From F22 sp963668535 (lineage in GTDB: Bacteria; Bacteroidota; Bacteroidia; Bacteroidales; Bacteroidaceae): a stretch of 64,000 nt of DNA. Made by a program: the position numbers and the translations under genes. The stretch lies in assembly GCA_963668535.1 (NCBI GenBank), contig OY764867.1, positions 1,674,001 to 1,738,000 on the forward strand. Reading direction: 5' to 3'. The notes under the pieces are model-generated. The model saw only the letters and a program-made list of their open reading frames with translations. It ran no database searches and was not told where the DNA came from. Position 1 is the stretch's first letter, and each line of letters begins with the position of its first letter. Below, piece after piece: positions 16,787-25,408 of the stretch.

Positions 16787-17929
16787 TTAATCTTTTACGT
16801 AGAGTAAATCAGTCATAATTCGATCTGAAATGAATAATCCTTCTGGTGATAAAGTTATCGTGTCATTTGTTTCATTATATACGATATGTCCTGATTGAAT
16901 ATACGTTTGTACCTCATTCCAAATAAAGTCAGCATATTTCGAATCAATTTTGGCACGTATATCAGAAATTTTAATTCCCCAAATTGTACGAAGTCTAGTG
17001 ACTACTAAGTCGTTGTATTTGGTTTGTGGATCAATTTCTTCTACTTCGACACTTTCCTTTCTTTTCTGTGTGTTGCAATATGCCGCCAATGATGGGCTAT
17101 TCCATTGCCTTTTTTTTCCATCATAACTATGGGCTGATGGACCTAGGCCAAGATATGGTATATCTAGCCAATAATTAGAATTATGTCTTGCGTGTTGATG
17201 AGGAAGACAGAAATTTGAGATTTCGTATTCGATGTATCCAGCTCCTAATAAAGTACTACGTAGTATATCGAAATAAGCCACACTCATCTCCTCTGAAGGC
17301 ATGGCTACTTCTCCACGTTGGCGCATTTTTTCTAGCTCAGTACCTTTCTCGTACGTTAAATGGTAAGCAGATATGTGAGCTGGGGCTAGAAGTAACGCTT
17401 GTCGTAAATCTTCTTTCCAAATCTCAAGAGTTTGATTTGGTAAGCCGTAAATAAGATCGATACTATAATTCGTTAATCCACTTGCACGACAATAAGTGAT
17501 CGCTTGAAAGACTTGTTCAGCTGTGTGTCTTCTATTTATCAGCTGTAAAATATTGTCGTTAAAAGTCTGTACACCGATGCTAATCCGGTTGATAGGAGTT
17601 AAATTCGTTAGCTTTTGGATGTATTCTTGGGTTAAATCATCCGGATTAGCTTCTATCGTGATTTCTTCTATGTGATTATCAACGATTAGTTTTTCTTCAC
17701 GCAAAGTTTCAAAGATCAATTGAATTTCTTCTGCGCTTAATTGTGAAGGGGTGCCACCGCCTAAGTAAACGGTAGATACTGGCTCACCGTTTAGTTCTTT
17801 CTTCCTTTCCTTAATCTCTTCTTGCAAAGCACATAAAAAGCCATTGTGTTTATTATTCGTTGTAGAATAAAAGTCACAATAAAAGCAACGTTTCTTGCAA
17901 AAAGGGATATGTATATAAATGCCTGCCAT
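16787..17929 (-). CDS. hemW: Radical SAM heme chaperone HemW
   Basis: A 380-residue radical SAM protein related to HemN. The start at 17929 gives MAGIYIHIPFC, the family opening; the in-frame TTG four codons earlier is unlikely. The cluster motif is CKKRCFYCDF, with three cysteines and Asp-Phe after the third, as in HemW; HemN has a fourth cysteine. Further landmarks are TVYLGGGTPSQLS, TIEANPDD, RISIGVQTF and GLGPSAHSY, then the C-terminal HemN-type domain. HemW binds heme and delivers it to acceptor proteins and is often misnamed coproporphyrinogen oxidase. It is transcribed alone from a promoter close to its ATG. Confidence 0.92.
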   Translation of the reverse strand: MAGIYIHIPFCKKRCFYCDFYSTTNNKHNGFLCALQEEIKERKKELNGEPVSTVYLGGGTPSQLSAEEIQLIFETLREEKLIVDNHIEEITIEANPDDLTQEYIQKLTNLTPINRISIGVQTFNDNILQLINRRHTAEQVFQAITYCRASGLTNYSIDLIYGLPNQTLEIWKEDLRQALLLAPAHISAYHLTYEKGTELEKMRQRGEVAMPSEEMSVAYFDILRSTLLGAGYIEYEISNFCLPHQHARHNSNYWLDIPYLGLGPSAHSYDGKKRQWNSPSLAAYCNTQKRKESVEVEEIDPQTKYNDLVVTRLRTIWGIKISDIRAKIDSKYADFIWNEVQTYIQSGHIVYNETNDTITLSPEGLFISDRIMTDLLYVKD

Positions 17930-17938
17930 AAATGCAGA

Positions 17939-17969
17939 CAAAAGTACAAACTAATTGCAGTACTTCCAA
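17939..17969 (-). promoter_or_regulatory. Promoter of hemW, very short leader
   Basis: On the minus strand TTG (17969-17967), a 20-base spacer, then TACTTTTG (17946-17939). Nine bases separate the box from the ATG at 17929, so the mRNA leader is only a few bases long. Confidence 0.75.
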
Positions 17970-18111
17970 TGCTTTTCGTAGATTTGATTTCATTTATAGA
18001 CATATATATAGAAATATAGTCTAGAGTCTGAAAATATGTTATTTAACATCTGCATAATTTTGTTCGGTTGTTTAGAATTGTCTATTTTGCGAACACAATC
18101 CTTTAAAATCT

Positions 18112-20277
18112 ATGCTTATGAAAGTATATAAGACTGACGAAATAAAAAATATAGCCCTCCTAGGTAGCGATGGCTCAGGAAAAACCACTCTTGTTGAAGC
18201 AATGCTTTGCGAGAGTGGTGTTATAAAACGTAGAGGCAGTATATCGAATCATACCACCGTGAGCGATTACTTTCCTGTAGAACATGAATATGGATATTCT
18301 ATTTTTTCTACAGTGACTTATATGGAGTGGATGAACAAAAAATTGAATGTGATTGATACTCCTGGAGCGGATGATTTTGTAGGAGCTGTGTTGACAGCCT
18401 TAGGTGTTACCGACACTGCTATGTTGTTATTGAATGGTCAATATGGAGTAGAAGTGACTACTCAAAATAACTATAGAATAGTCGAAAAAGCAAAAAAGCC
18501 AGTTGTCTTTGTCGTTAATCACTTAGATCATGAGAAGTGTGATTTTGACAATATCTTGGTACAGCTAAAAGAAGCTTATGGGAGTCATGTGGTACCTATA
18601 CAATATCCATTAGAGACAGGCCCCAACTTCAATTCAATAATAGACGTGTTGTTAATGAAGCAATACATTTGGGGGCCAGATGGAGGTGAACCAACTATTT
18701 GTGATATTCCAGAGAGCGAAATAGAAAAAGCCAATCAAATGCATAAAGCTTTGGTTGAGGCTGCTGCGGAGAATGACGACACACTTATGGAGAAATTTTT
18801 TGATAGCGAGTATCTTAGTGAAGATGAAATGCGTGAAGGTATCCGTTTAGGATTAGTGCAACGTGGTATTTATCCTGTCTTTTGCGTCTGTGCAAAGAAA
18901 GATATGGGGGTGCGTCGCTTGATGGAATTTTTGGGAAATGTCGTTCCGTTTGTGTCTGAAGTGCCCAAAGTGACTAATATTAAGGGAGAAGAAGTGGCAC
19001 CAAATAAAGACGGTGCAACTAGCTTGTATTTTTTCAAAACTAGCATTGAACCACATATCGGTGAAATCTCTTACTTCAAAGTCATGTGTGGTACTGTGCA
19101 TGAAGGCGATGATTTTCTTAATGCTGATAGGGGGAGTAAGGAACGTATTGCTCAGCTTTATGTTGTTGCTGGACCACATCGTCAAAAGGTCTCTGAATTG
19201 CAAGCTGGCGATATTGGCGCGGCAGTAAAGTTGAAGGATGTTCGTACAGGAAACACTTTAAATAGTAAGGACTGCGACCATAGATTTAACTTCATCGACT
19301 ATCCTAGGTACAAATATACACGTGCAATCGTTCCAAAAAATGAAGCCGATGTTGAAAAATTGATGTCTGTGCTACATCGTATGCATGAAGAAGATCCGAC
19401 TTGGGAAGTAGAACAAAGTAAAGAATTGCGCCAAACGTTGGTGCATGGTCAAGGTGAGTTTCATCTACGTGCTTTAAAATGGCGCTTAGAACACAATGAA
19501 AATTTATCGGTCGATTATCTTGAACCCAAGATTCCTTATCGTGAAACCATTACGAAAATTGCTTCTGCAGATTATAGACACAAAAAACAGTCTGGTGGCG
19601 CGGGGCAATTTGCCGAGGTGCATATGATTGTAGAGTCCTACCATGATGGTGATCCTATACCTGAAACCTATAAGGTGGGAGGTAAAGATATTAAGATTAA
19701 TGTAAAAGGCTCTGAAGAATATAAATTGGACTGGGGAGGCAAACTTTTCTTTGTTAACAGTGTTGTAGGTGGGGCTATTGATACCCGATTTATGCCTGCT
19801 ATTGTCAAAGGGGTTATGGCACGTTTAGAACATGGCCCACTGACTGGAAGTTATGCTCGTGATGTACGTGTTATCGTTTATGATGGCAAGATGCATCCAG
19901 TTGATTCTAATGAAGTGTCATTTATGTTGGCGGCACGCAATGCCTTTAGTGAAGCGTTTAAAAATGCTGGTCCAAAAATACTTGAACCCATTTATGATAT
20001 AGAAGTGCATGTGCCAAGTGACAAGTTGGGAGATGTGATGAGTGATTTGCAAGGGCGTCGTGCATTAATAATGGGTATGAATAGTGAGAAAGGGTACGAA
20101 AAACTTCAAGCCAAAGTGCCTTTGAAAGAAATGAGTACTTATGCTACAGGATTGAGTTCGCTAACTGGTGGACGTGCTTCGTTTACGATGGACTTTGCCA
20201 ATTATGAACTTGTTCCTAGTGATCTGCAAGATACTCTTATAAAAGAGTTTGAAATGCAACAGATTCATGAAGAATGA
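18112..20277 (+). CDS. fusA2: Elongation factor G-like GTPase (EF-G2 type)
   Basis: A 721-residue translational GTPase with the EF-G domain order: G domain (~1-280), domain II (~300-390), and domains III-V to the end. Differences from housekeeping EF-G are clear. The P loop is GSDGSGKTT (18-26) rather than the AHIDAGKTT type. The G3 motif is DTPGADDF, so the catalytic His is Ala86, and G4 is NHLD (136-139). The factor should bind GTP but hydrolyse it poorly. From memory, Bacteroides thetaiotaomicron has such an EF-G2, used during carbon starvation. A second in-frame ATG lies two codons in. The gene stands alone, away from ribosomal-protein genes. Confidence 0.92.
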   Translation: MLMKVYKTDEIKNIALLGSDGSGKTTLVEAMLCESGVIKRRGSISNHTTVSDYFPVEHEYGYSIFSTVTYMEWMNKKLNVIDTPGADDFVGAVLTALGVTDTAMLLLNGQYGVEVTTQNNYRIVEKAKKPVVFVVNHLDHEKCDFDNILVQLKEAYGSHVVPIQYPLETGPNFNSIIDVLLMKQYIWGPDGGEPTICDIPESEIEKANQMHKALVEAAAENDDTLMEKFFDSEYLSEDEMREGIRLGLVQRGIYPVFCVCAKKDMGVRRLMEFLGNVVPFVSEVPKVTNIKGEEVAPNKDGATSLYFFKTSIEPHIGEISYFKVMCGTVHEGDDFLNADRGSKERIAQLYVVAGPHRQKVSELQAGDIGAAVKLKDVRTGNTLNSKDCDHRFNFIDYPRYKYTRAIVPKNEADVEKLMSVLHRMHEEDPTWEVEQSKELRQTLVHGQGEFHLRALKWRLEHNENLSVDYLEPKIPYRETITKIASADYRHKKQSGGAGQFAEVHMIVESYHDGDPIPETYKVGGKDIKINVKGSEEYKLDWGGKLFFVNSVVGGAIDTRFMPAIVKGVMARLEHGPLTGSYARDVRVIVYDGKMHPVDSNEVSFMLAARNAFSEAFKNAGPKILEPIYDIEVHVPSDKLGDVMSDLQGRRALIMGMNSEKGYEKLQAKVPLKEMSTYATGLSSLTGGRASFTMDFANYELVPSDLQDTLIKEFEMQQIHEE

Positions 20278-20361
20278 CGAAAAGACTTGCTTAATTTTGT
20301 CTAAATATTTGCCAAAATGCACGTTCCAATTCCTTTTCTAACAAAATTATTTGCTTAAAAG

Positions 20362-20382
20362 TACTCCGTAAATTGCGGAGTA
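20362..20382 (+). repeat. 3' UTR hairpin after the EF-G2 gene
   Basis: A perfect 7-bp inverted repeat, tactccg / cggagta, with a 7-base loop. It is not followed by T's, so it is an RNA structure or protein site rather than a terminator. A true terminator lies about 30 bases further on. Confidence 0.5.
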
Positions 20383-20414
20383 ATTAAAATATGCGTTAAG
20401 TGGTATGAAGTGCG

Positions 20415-20453
20415 GCCGTCATTCAACGTGAGTTGCGTGGCGGCTTTTTTTTT
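20415..20453 (+). terminator. Terminator after the EF-G2 gene
   Basis: gccgtcattcaa pairs with ttgcgtggcggc (G-U pairs and one mismatch), followed by a run of nine T's. Confidence 0.8.
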
Positions 20454-20565
20454 CTTAACTATTTATATGAGAAATATTTTACTGAAAAGTTTGTTGGTTT
20501 GGTTAAAACGCAGGTTTGGTTTCGTTAATTCTTTGTTTTTGTACGTTTTATTCGCTGGATTTTCT

Positions 20566-20573
20566 TAAATTTG
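20566..20573 (+). promoter_or_regulatory. -7 box directly before rprX
   Basis: TAAATTTGC ends four bases before the rprX ATG, so transcription should start at or very near the start codon. TTTG at 20532 and TTG at 20539 are further upstream than the usual spacing (30 and 24 bases). Confidence 0.55.
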
Positions 20574-20577
20574 CATC

Positions 20578-22146
20578 ATGAATAAGAAAACGATTTGGAT
20601 TATTGTTGCTATCATGACCGTGAGTTTCGGTGGTATATTGATTCTTCAAATCAATTATATCCAAGAGATGATACGCATGCGCCGTGAGCAATTCAATGAA
20701 TCTGTACAGCGTGCGCTTTATGCTGTGTCTACCGATGTAGAACAGTATGAAACTCGTCGTTGGTTAGAGCGTGAGATTAAAGAAGCGCGACAGCATGATA
20801 TTGCACAAGCAAGAGCAGCTGCGCCTCAGGACTCTTCAGGTGGTGAATATGTTAGTCGCGTACAACATTACTATCAATCATCTCCTGATGGGAAGAGCTT
20901 TTCCACGATGACCATACGATCGCGAGTATCTGTGAAAGCTATAAAAAAGCCTAGAGTGTCTATTTCAGAGCATCATGGTCGTAATAGTTTGCCCAATACC
21001 TCGCAATCACTTCAAGATGAGATCAATAAGCGTTATCTACATCAGCGTTACTTAATAGATGATGTGGTTTGGAAGATGCTTCGTCATGCTAGTTTGAAGC
21101 CTGTCTCAGAGCGTATTGACTTCAAGACTTTGGACGATTATCTTAGGGCTGAGCTGCTGAATAATGGCGTGGATTTGATTTATCATTTCTCCATTAGGAA
21201 TAAAAATGGTAAAGAGGTCTATCGATGCTCCGATTTTGATCCTCGTGGTGTAGAGCAAGCTTATACCCAAGTGCTCTTTTTGAATGATCCACCTACTCGT
21301 CAAAGCGTGATAAAGGTGCATTTTCCTGCACTAGATTCCTATATTAAGAGTTCAGTCAGCTTTGTAGCACCTTCGATAGTGTTTATGCTTTTGCTTGTTT
21401 TTACTTATGTATTTGTTGTGTATAGTATCTTTAGGCAAAAGAGATTGAGCGAGATGCGAAATGATTTTGTTAATAATATGACTCATGAGTTCAAGACTCC
21501 TATTTCTACAATTTCGTTAGCAGCTCAGATGTTGAAAGATGCCGATGTGGATAAGTCACCTCAGATATTTAAACAGGTATCCAATGTGATCTTCGATGAG
21601 ACAAAACGTTTGCGCTTTCAAGTTGATAAGGTCTTGCAGATGTCCATGTTTGACAAGTCGCGAGTCGCTTTGAAATTTAAAGAGATTGACGCACATGCTA
21701 TGATAGAGAATGTGGTGAACACCTTCTCGCTTAAGGTGCAGAATTATAATGGTGTCTTAAACACAGATTTGGCAGCGGACGATCCGATTATTTTTGCTGA
21801 CGATATGCATATAACAAATGTTGTCTTTAATTTATTAGATAACGCAGTTAAATATCGTCGTGAAGATGTCGATTTGAAACTAGAAGTAGCCACCTGGAAT
21901 GAAGGAGATAGGCTTCTTATATCTATAGCTGATAATGGTATTGGCATTAAAAAAGAGAACGTGAAAAAAGTCTTTGATCGTTTCTATAGAGTGCATACAG
22001 GAAATCGGCATGATGTTAAAGGATTTGGGCTAGGTTTAGCTTATGTAAAACGGATTATCACTGACCATAAAGGTTCGGTGCGCGTTGAGAGTGAATTAAA
22101 TGTTGGAACAAAATTTATAATTTCATTACCCCTACTAAAAGAGTAA
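20578..22146 (+). CDS. rprX: Sensor histidine kinase RprX
   Basis: A 522-residue membrane kinase. There is one membrane segment at residues ~7-26, an extracytoplasmic region of about 240 residues, and a second segment at ~265-285. The HisKA domain has NNMTHEFKTPIS with phosphoacceptor His303; the HATPase part has NVVFNLLDNAVKYRR (N box), ISIADNGIGI (G1) and GFGLGLAYVKRI (G2). Paired with the RprY-like regulator three bases downstream, it matches the Bacteroides RprX/RprY system. The signal it senses is not evident. The outer region is rich in Arg, Gln and Ser and has no recognisable sensor domain. Promoter position implies a leaderless mRNA. Confidence 0.9.
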   Translation: MNKKTIWIIVAIMTVSFGGILILQINYIQEMIRMRREQFNESVQRALYAVSTDVEQYETRRWLEREIKEARQHDIAQARAAAPQDSSGGEYVSRVQHYYQSSPDGKSFSTMTIRSRVSVKAIKKPRVSISEHHGRNSLPNTSQSLQDEINKRYLHQRYLIDDVVWKMLRHASLKPVSERIDFKTLDDYLRAELLNNGVDLIYHFSIRNKNGKEVYRCSDFDPRGVEQAYTQVLFLNDPPTRQSVIKVHFPALDSYIKSSVSFVAPSIVFMLLLVFTYVFVVYSIFRQKRLSEMRNDFVNNMTHEFKTPISTISLAAQMLKDADVDKSPQIFKQVSNVIFDETKRLRFQVDKVLQMSMFDKSRVALKFKEIDAHAMIENVVNTFSLKVQNYNGVLNTDLAADDPIIFADDMHITNVVFNLLDNAVKYRREDVDLKLEVATWNEGDRLLISIADNGIGIKKENVKKVFDRFYRVHTGNRHDVKGFGLGLAYVKRIITDHKGSVRVESELNVGTKFIISLPLLKE

Positions 22147-22149
22147 GTT

Positions 22150-22854
22150 ATGGAAAAAAAAACAATGAATGTCCTTTTATGCGAGGATGATGAGAACCTA
22201 GGCATGTTGCTTAGAGAGTATTTGCAAGCGAAGGGTTATAAAGCAGACCTTTGTAGTGATGGTGAGGCAGGATATAAAGCTTTCCTCAAAAATAAATATG
22301 ATATTTGTGTGTTTGACGTGATGATGCCAAAGAAAGATGGTTTCACATTGGCACAAGAAGTACGTGCAGTTAATCAAGACATTCCAATTATCTTCTTGAC
22401 AGCAAAAACACTGAAAGAAGATATCCTAGAAGGATTTAAAATTGGTGCTGACGATTATATTACAAAGCCATTCTCTATGGAAGAATTGACTTTCCGTATG
22501 GAAGCTATTTTACGCCGTGTACGTGGTAAAAAGACCAAAGAAAATACGGTGTACAAATTGGGCGGTTTTGTATTCGATACTCAAAAACAATTGTTGACAA
22601 TTGGAGAAAATACAACAAAGCTTACAACAAAGGAAAGCGAATTGTTGAGTCTATTGTGCGCTCACAACAACGAAATCCTTCAACGTGACTTTGCATTGAA
22701 GACTATTTGGATTGATGACAACTACTTTAATGCACGTAGCATGGATGTGTACATCACAAAATTGCGTAAGCATTTGCGTCCTGATTCATCAGTTGAAATT
22801 ATTAATATTCACGGAAAGGGATATAAGTTGATTACTCCACTTCCAGAAGATTAA
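22150..22854 (+). CDS. rprY: Response regulator RprY (OmpR family)
   Basis: A 234-residue regulator. The receiver domain (~6-120) has the acidic pair CEDDEN, phosphoacceptor Asp56 in VFDVMMPKKDG, FLTAKT, and KPFSMEEL with the conserved Lys. A winged-helix DNA-binding domain follows (~135-230), with LTTKESELLSLLCAHNNEIL, and MDVYITKLRKHL as recognition region. A second ATG five codons in (MNVLLCEDD) is an alternative start. The gene begins three bases after rprX and ends at a strong terminator, so the pair forms an operon. In Bacteroides fragilis RprY controls stress- and transport-related genes; targets here are unknown. Confidence 0.93.
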   Translation: MEKKTMNVLLCEDDENLGMLLREYLQAKGYKADLCSDGEAGYKAFLKNKYDICVFDVMMPKKDGFTLAQEVRAVNQDIPIIFLTAKTLKEDILEGFKIGADDYITKPFSMEELTFRMEAILRRVRGKKTKENTVYKLGGFVFDTQKQLLTIGENTTKLTTKESELLSLLCAHNNEILQRDFALKTIWIDDNYFNARSMDVYITKLRKHLRPDSSVEIINIHGKGYKLITPLPED

Positions 22855-22870
22855 TTAGAGCATATATAAA

Positions 22871-22917
22871 AGAACGGCCACTAGCTTTTGCTAGTGGCCG
22901 TTCTTTTTTTACGTCTC
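22871..22917. terminator. Bidirectional terminator between rprY and the small membrane protein gene
   Basis: A perfect 15-bp stem, agaacggccactagc / gctagtggccgttct, with a tttt loop. It has T runs on both strands and serves the two convergent units. Confidence 0.95.
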
Positions 22918-22925
22918 TTAATTCG

Positions 22926-23108
22926 TTACGCGTCAATACGTTGCTTTCCAAGCACGACATATGCGGCAAGGCCGATAACGATTGCTGCTACACTCCAACC
23001 AAGGAATGAATTGTCGTTTATAACTGCTGATCCAGTAGCTGCAGCTACAATAAGCATTAGAGCGCCAATTAAGACTAATACAAGTCCAATGTACTTCAAG
23101 TTATTCAT
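22926..23108 (-). CDS. Small two-segment membrane protein of unknown function
   Basis: A 60-residue protein starting MNNLKYIGLVLV. It has two hydrophobic stretches (~6-27 and ~38-54) joined by a short polar loop, and ends GKQRIDA. The extended frame uses a TTG two codons earlier; ATG 23108 is preferred. I see no catalytic motif. The gene is monocistronic, convergent with rprY and sharing its terminator. An overlapping + strand frame covers most of it, but the hydrophobic pattern and start codon favour the minus strand. Confidence 0.65.
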   Translation of the reverse strand: MNNLKYIGLVLVLIGALMLIVAAATGSAVINDNSFLGWSVAAIVIGLAAYVVLGKQRIDA

Positions 23109-23264
23109 TGTCAATATATTTAAAGCGTTATATTTCTAGGCACAAATAAACGGATAATTTTGGAGATACCGAAATATATCTTCCAAAAAAATGTACACAT
23201 TGTTATGATTTATCGCATTTTAGTAGTATTTGTGGAAGTCGTTGGGGTAGTTTATAAGAGCTTG

Positions 23265-23714
23265 CTATTCAGAAAGGTTCTTGAATACTTGCTTTAGTAC
23301 TTCTTGACTGATAATCAATTCATCTGCATCCAGTCCCTTTAGAGCATTAGATAGCATGCGTTGCGTGGCGGCTCTCGCTTGGGTCTCAATCTGGCGTCCT
23401 TCATTTGTCAGAAAAATAAGCTTGCTTCTCTTGTCGCTTCTGTCAGTGACACGCACGACCAAATGCTTTTTTTCCAAAGTGTCTAGCAAGCGTGTCATGC
23501 CTGGCTTGTCTCGATAAGTCGCGTTGCATAATGCTTGTTGAGACACTCCGTCTTTTTCCCATAAAAATATCATCACAGTCCATCCTTCTGGAGTGAGGTC
23601 TATACCTGCTGTCTTAAACTCTGTAGCTAAGCTTTTGTTAATGCTAGACGATACTCTGCCATTGAGAATGGCAAATACCATATTGATATCCACATTGAAA
23701 TTGGCTGATGACAT
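23265..23714 (-). CDS. MarR-family transcriptional regulator
   Basis: A 149-residue winged-helix regulator. The core runs from LTPEGWTVMIFLWEKDGVSQ through QALCNATYRDKPGMTRLLDTLEKKHLV (recognition helix) to the wing, RVTDRSDKRSKLIFLTNEG. MarR proteins act as dimers and respond to small phenolic or oxidant ligands. The only cysteine is in the DNA-binding helix region (QALCN), so thiol sensing is possible but not shown. The gene has its own promoter and no divergent partner it clearly controls; the ribosomal-protein operon is divergent but is an unlikely target. Confidence 0.9.
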   Translation of the reverse strand: MSSANFNVDINMVFAILNGRVSSSINKSLATEFKTAGIDLTPEGWTVMIFLWEKDGVSQQALCNATYRDKPGMTRLLDTLEKKHLVVRVTDRSDKRSKLIFLTNEGRQIETQARAATQRMLSNALKGLDADELIISQEVLKQVFKNLSE

Positions 23715-23777
23715 ATTATTTTATTTTATCATTAGTGCTTCTCCTTTTGGGAGTTTCTGTTTAATAGTTAATGCCTA

Positions 23778-23808
23778 CAAAGATAGCAAACAGACTCAGT
23801 AAATGCAA
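23778..23808 (-). promoter_or_regulatory. Promoter of the MarR regulator gene
   Basis: On the minus strand TTG (23808-23806), a 20-base spacer and TATCTTTG (23785-23778). The leader is about 58 bases. The box lies 41 bases from the divergent ribosomal-protein promoter's -33 element. Confidence 0.75.
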
Positions 23809-23825
23809 GAAAAAGAATGAAATCC

Positions 23826-23856
23826 TTTGTCATTTTATTATTAAGTTGTATCTTTG
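23826..23856 (+). promoter_or_regulatory. Promoter of the rpsF-rpsR-rplI operon
   Basis: TTTG (23826-23829), a 19-base spacer and TATCTTTGC (23849-23857): an ideal Bacteroidetes promoter. The leader of about 120 bases could fold and may carry an S6:S18 feedback site, but I could not confirm the known motif. Confidence 0.82.
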
Positions 23857-23981
23857 CACCGCAATAATTAAAGCGAGTACGCTGTTTACTGCTCTGATTC
23901 TTTTTATCAGCTCTGTATCAGCTTCTTATATCCGCTTTTATTACTGCAAATAATTTATTAATCAAATAAACATTTGACCGT

Positions 23982-24323
23982 ATGCAAAATTACGAGGCCG
24001 TTTTCATTTTAACTCCCGTTTTGTCTGATGTACAGATGAAGGAGACGGTAGAGAAGTTTGAGAGCATCTTGAAAGATGCTGGTGCTGAGATTGTCAATGT
24101 AGAAAATTGGGGATTGAAGAAGCTTGCTTATCCAATTCAAAAGAAATCTACAGGTTTCTACAACATGATCGAATTTAAAGCAGATCCTAGCATTGTGGCT
24201 GGTTTGGAGCTTCATTTCCGTCGTGAAGAAAAAGTAATTCGTTTCTTGACTATCAAGCAAGAAAAATATGCAGCTGCTTATGCTGAGAAGCGTCGTGGTA
24301 ACAAAACAAAAAAGGAGGACTAA
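23982..24323 (+). CDS. rpsF: 30S ribosomal protein S6
   Basis: A 113-residue protein. It opens MQNYEAVFILTPVLSDVQMK and contains VNVENWGLKKLAYPIQKKS, both diagnostic of bS6, with a basic C-terminal tail (EKRRGNKTKKED). S6 pairs with S18 in the central domain of the small subunit. It is the first gene of rpsF-rpsR-rplI. An AAGGAGG sequence near its 3' end is the ribosome binding site of rpsR. Genes for single-strand binding protein or primosomal PriB, found here in some bacteria, are absent. Confidence 0.97.
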   Translation: MQNYEAVFILTPVLSDVQMKETVEKFESILKDAGAEIVNVENWGLKKLAYPIQKKSTGFYNMIEFKADPSIVAGLELHFRREEKVIRFLTIKQEKYAAAYAEKRRGNKTKKED

Positions 24324-24326
24324 TCA

Positions 24327-24596
24327 ATGGCACAACAACAATCAGAGATTCGCTATTTAACAGCGCCAACAATCGATGTTAAGAAGAAAAAGTATTGCCG
24401 TTTTAAAAAGAGCGGTATCAAATATATCGACTACAAAGATCCAGAATTTTTGAAGAAATTTTTGAACGAGCAAGGTAAGATTTTGCCACGTCGCATCACT
24501 GGTACTTCATTGAAGTTCCAACGTCGCGTAGCTCAGGCAGTGAAGCGTGCACGTCACTTGGCGTTGCTTCCATATGTAACCGATATGATGAAATAA
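24327..24596 (+). CDS. rpsR: 30S ribosomal protein S18
   Basis: An 89-residue protein. It contains the S18 core from KYCRFKKSGIKYIDYKDPEF to PRRITGTSLKFQRRVAQAVK and ARHLALLPYV. It binds 16S rRNA together with S6. It starts four bases after the rpsF stop, preceded by a strong Shine-Dalgarno sequence (aaaggagg) inside rpsF, one of few such sites in the window. A zinc-binding cysteine set is not present; only one Cys (KYCRF) is seen. Confidence 0.97.
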   Translation: MAQQQSEIRYLTAPTIDVKKKKYCRFKKSGIKYIDYKDPEFLKKFLNEQGKILPRRITGTSLKFQRRVAQAVKRARHLALLPYVTDMMK

Positions 24597-24614
24597 TAAA
24601 GAAGGAGGTCAACA

Positions 24615-25100
24615 ATGGAAATTATATTGAAAGAGGATATCCTAAACCTAGGATTCAAAAATGATATTGTAAATGTAAAGCCAGGTTACGCTCGTAACTT
24701 CCTAATCCCAACAGGTAAGGCTATTATCGCTTCTCCTTCTGCAAAGAAGATGCTTGCTGAAGACCTACGTCAGAAGGCTCACAAGCTTGCTAAGATGCTA
24801 GAAGAAGCTCAAGCTGTAGCCGCATCTATGGAAGGTGTATCTGTAACTATCCCAACTAAGGTTAGTGCAACAGGTGCTATCTATGGTTCAGTTAACACTA
24901 TTATGGTTGCTGAAGCGCTTGCAGCGAAAGGTTTTGAAGTGGATCGTAAGAAGATTCAAATGAAGGAAACTATCAAGCAAGTGGGTACTTACACAGCTTA
25001 CCTTCGTCTACACAAAGAAGTAACTGTAGAAGTAACTGTAGAAGTTGTATCTGATGCTGCTGCTCCAGTGGCTACTGAAGCGTCAACTGAAGAAGCATAA
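24615..25100 (+). CDS. rplI: 50S ribosomal protein L9
   Basis: A 161-residue protein. The N-terminal domain is typical (MEIILKEDILNLGFKNDIVNVKPGYARNF, read in two parts, with the GYARNFLIP signature). A central helix, rich in Ala, Lys and Glu, leads to a C-terminal domain with SVTIPTKVSATGAIYGSV. The last ~15 residues are an Ala/Thr/Glu-rich tail beyond the usual ~148-residue length. L9 sits at the base of the L1 stalk and supports frame maintenance. A Shine-Dalgarno gaaggagg is 7 bases before the ATG. It is the last gene of the operon. Confidence 0.96.
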   Translation: MEIILKEDILNLGFKNDIVNVKPGYARNFLIPTGKAIIASPSAKKMLAEDLRQKAHKLAKMLEEAQAVAASMEGVSVTIPTKVSATGAIYGSVNTIMVAEALAAKGFEVDRKKIQMKETIKQVGTYTAYLRLHKEVTVEVTVEVVSDAAAPVATEASTEEA

Positions 25101-25130
25101 TTTTAAATAGATTCAATCTATATAGAATAT

Positions 25131-25165
25131 AGAGAGTATGTCATTGACATACTCTCTTTTTTTTA
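25131..25165 (+). terminator. Terminator of the rpsF-rpsR-rplI operon
   Basis: Stem agagagtatgtca / tgacatactctct with a minimal loop, followed by a run of eight T's. It lies 30 bases after rplI. Confidence 0.92.
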
Positions 25166-25408
25166 TTTGGTCGTTGGCGTTGATTTCTTGTTATCCTTTG
25201 TTTTCAATTTCAGAGGGTATCGTACCTCATGGTTTGAATCCTATTTTATCAAGTCATTTGTGAGGAATACTTCAAAATGATGTCATATACTTTACATAGA
25301 TGTGTCATCTGCTCTTTATGAACCGTTTATCGCTTAAATAATAATCGCTTATAGCTTTTATGAGTATCTTTATACCAAAGAGCTTGTCTGTATACTAGGA
25401 GAGCGCTT

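Noticed and set aside
22888..23139. Plus-strand frame opposite the small membrane protein
   Set aside because: It starts inside the terminator hairpin and lacks a promoter; the minus frame has the better pattern.
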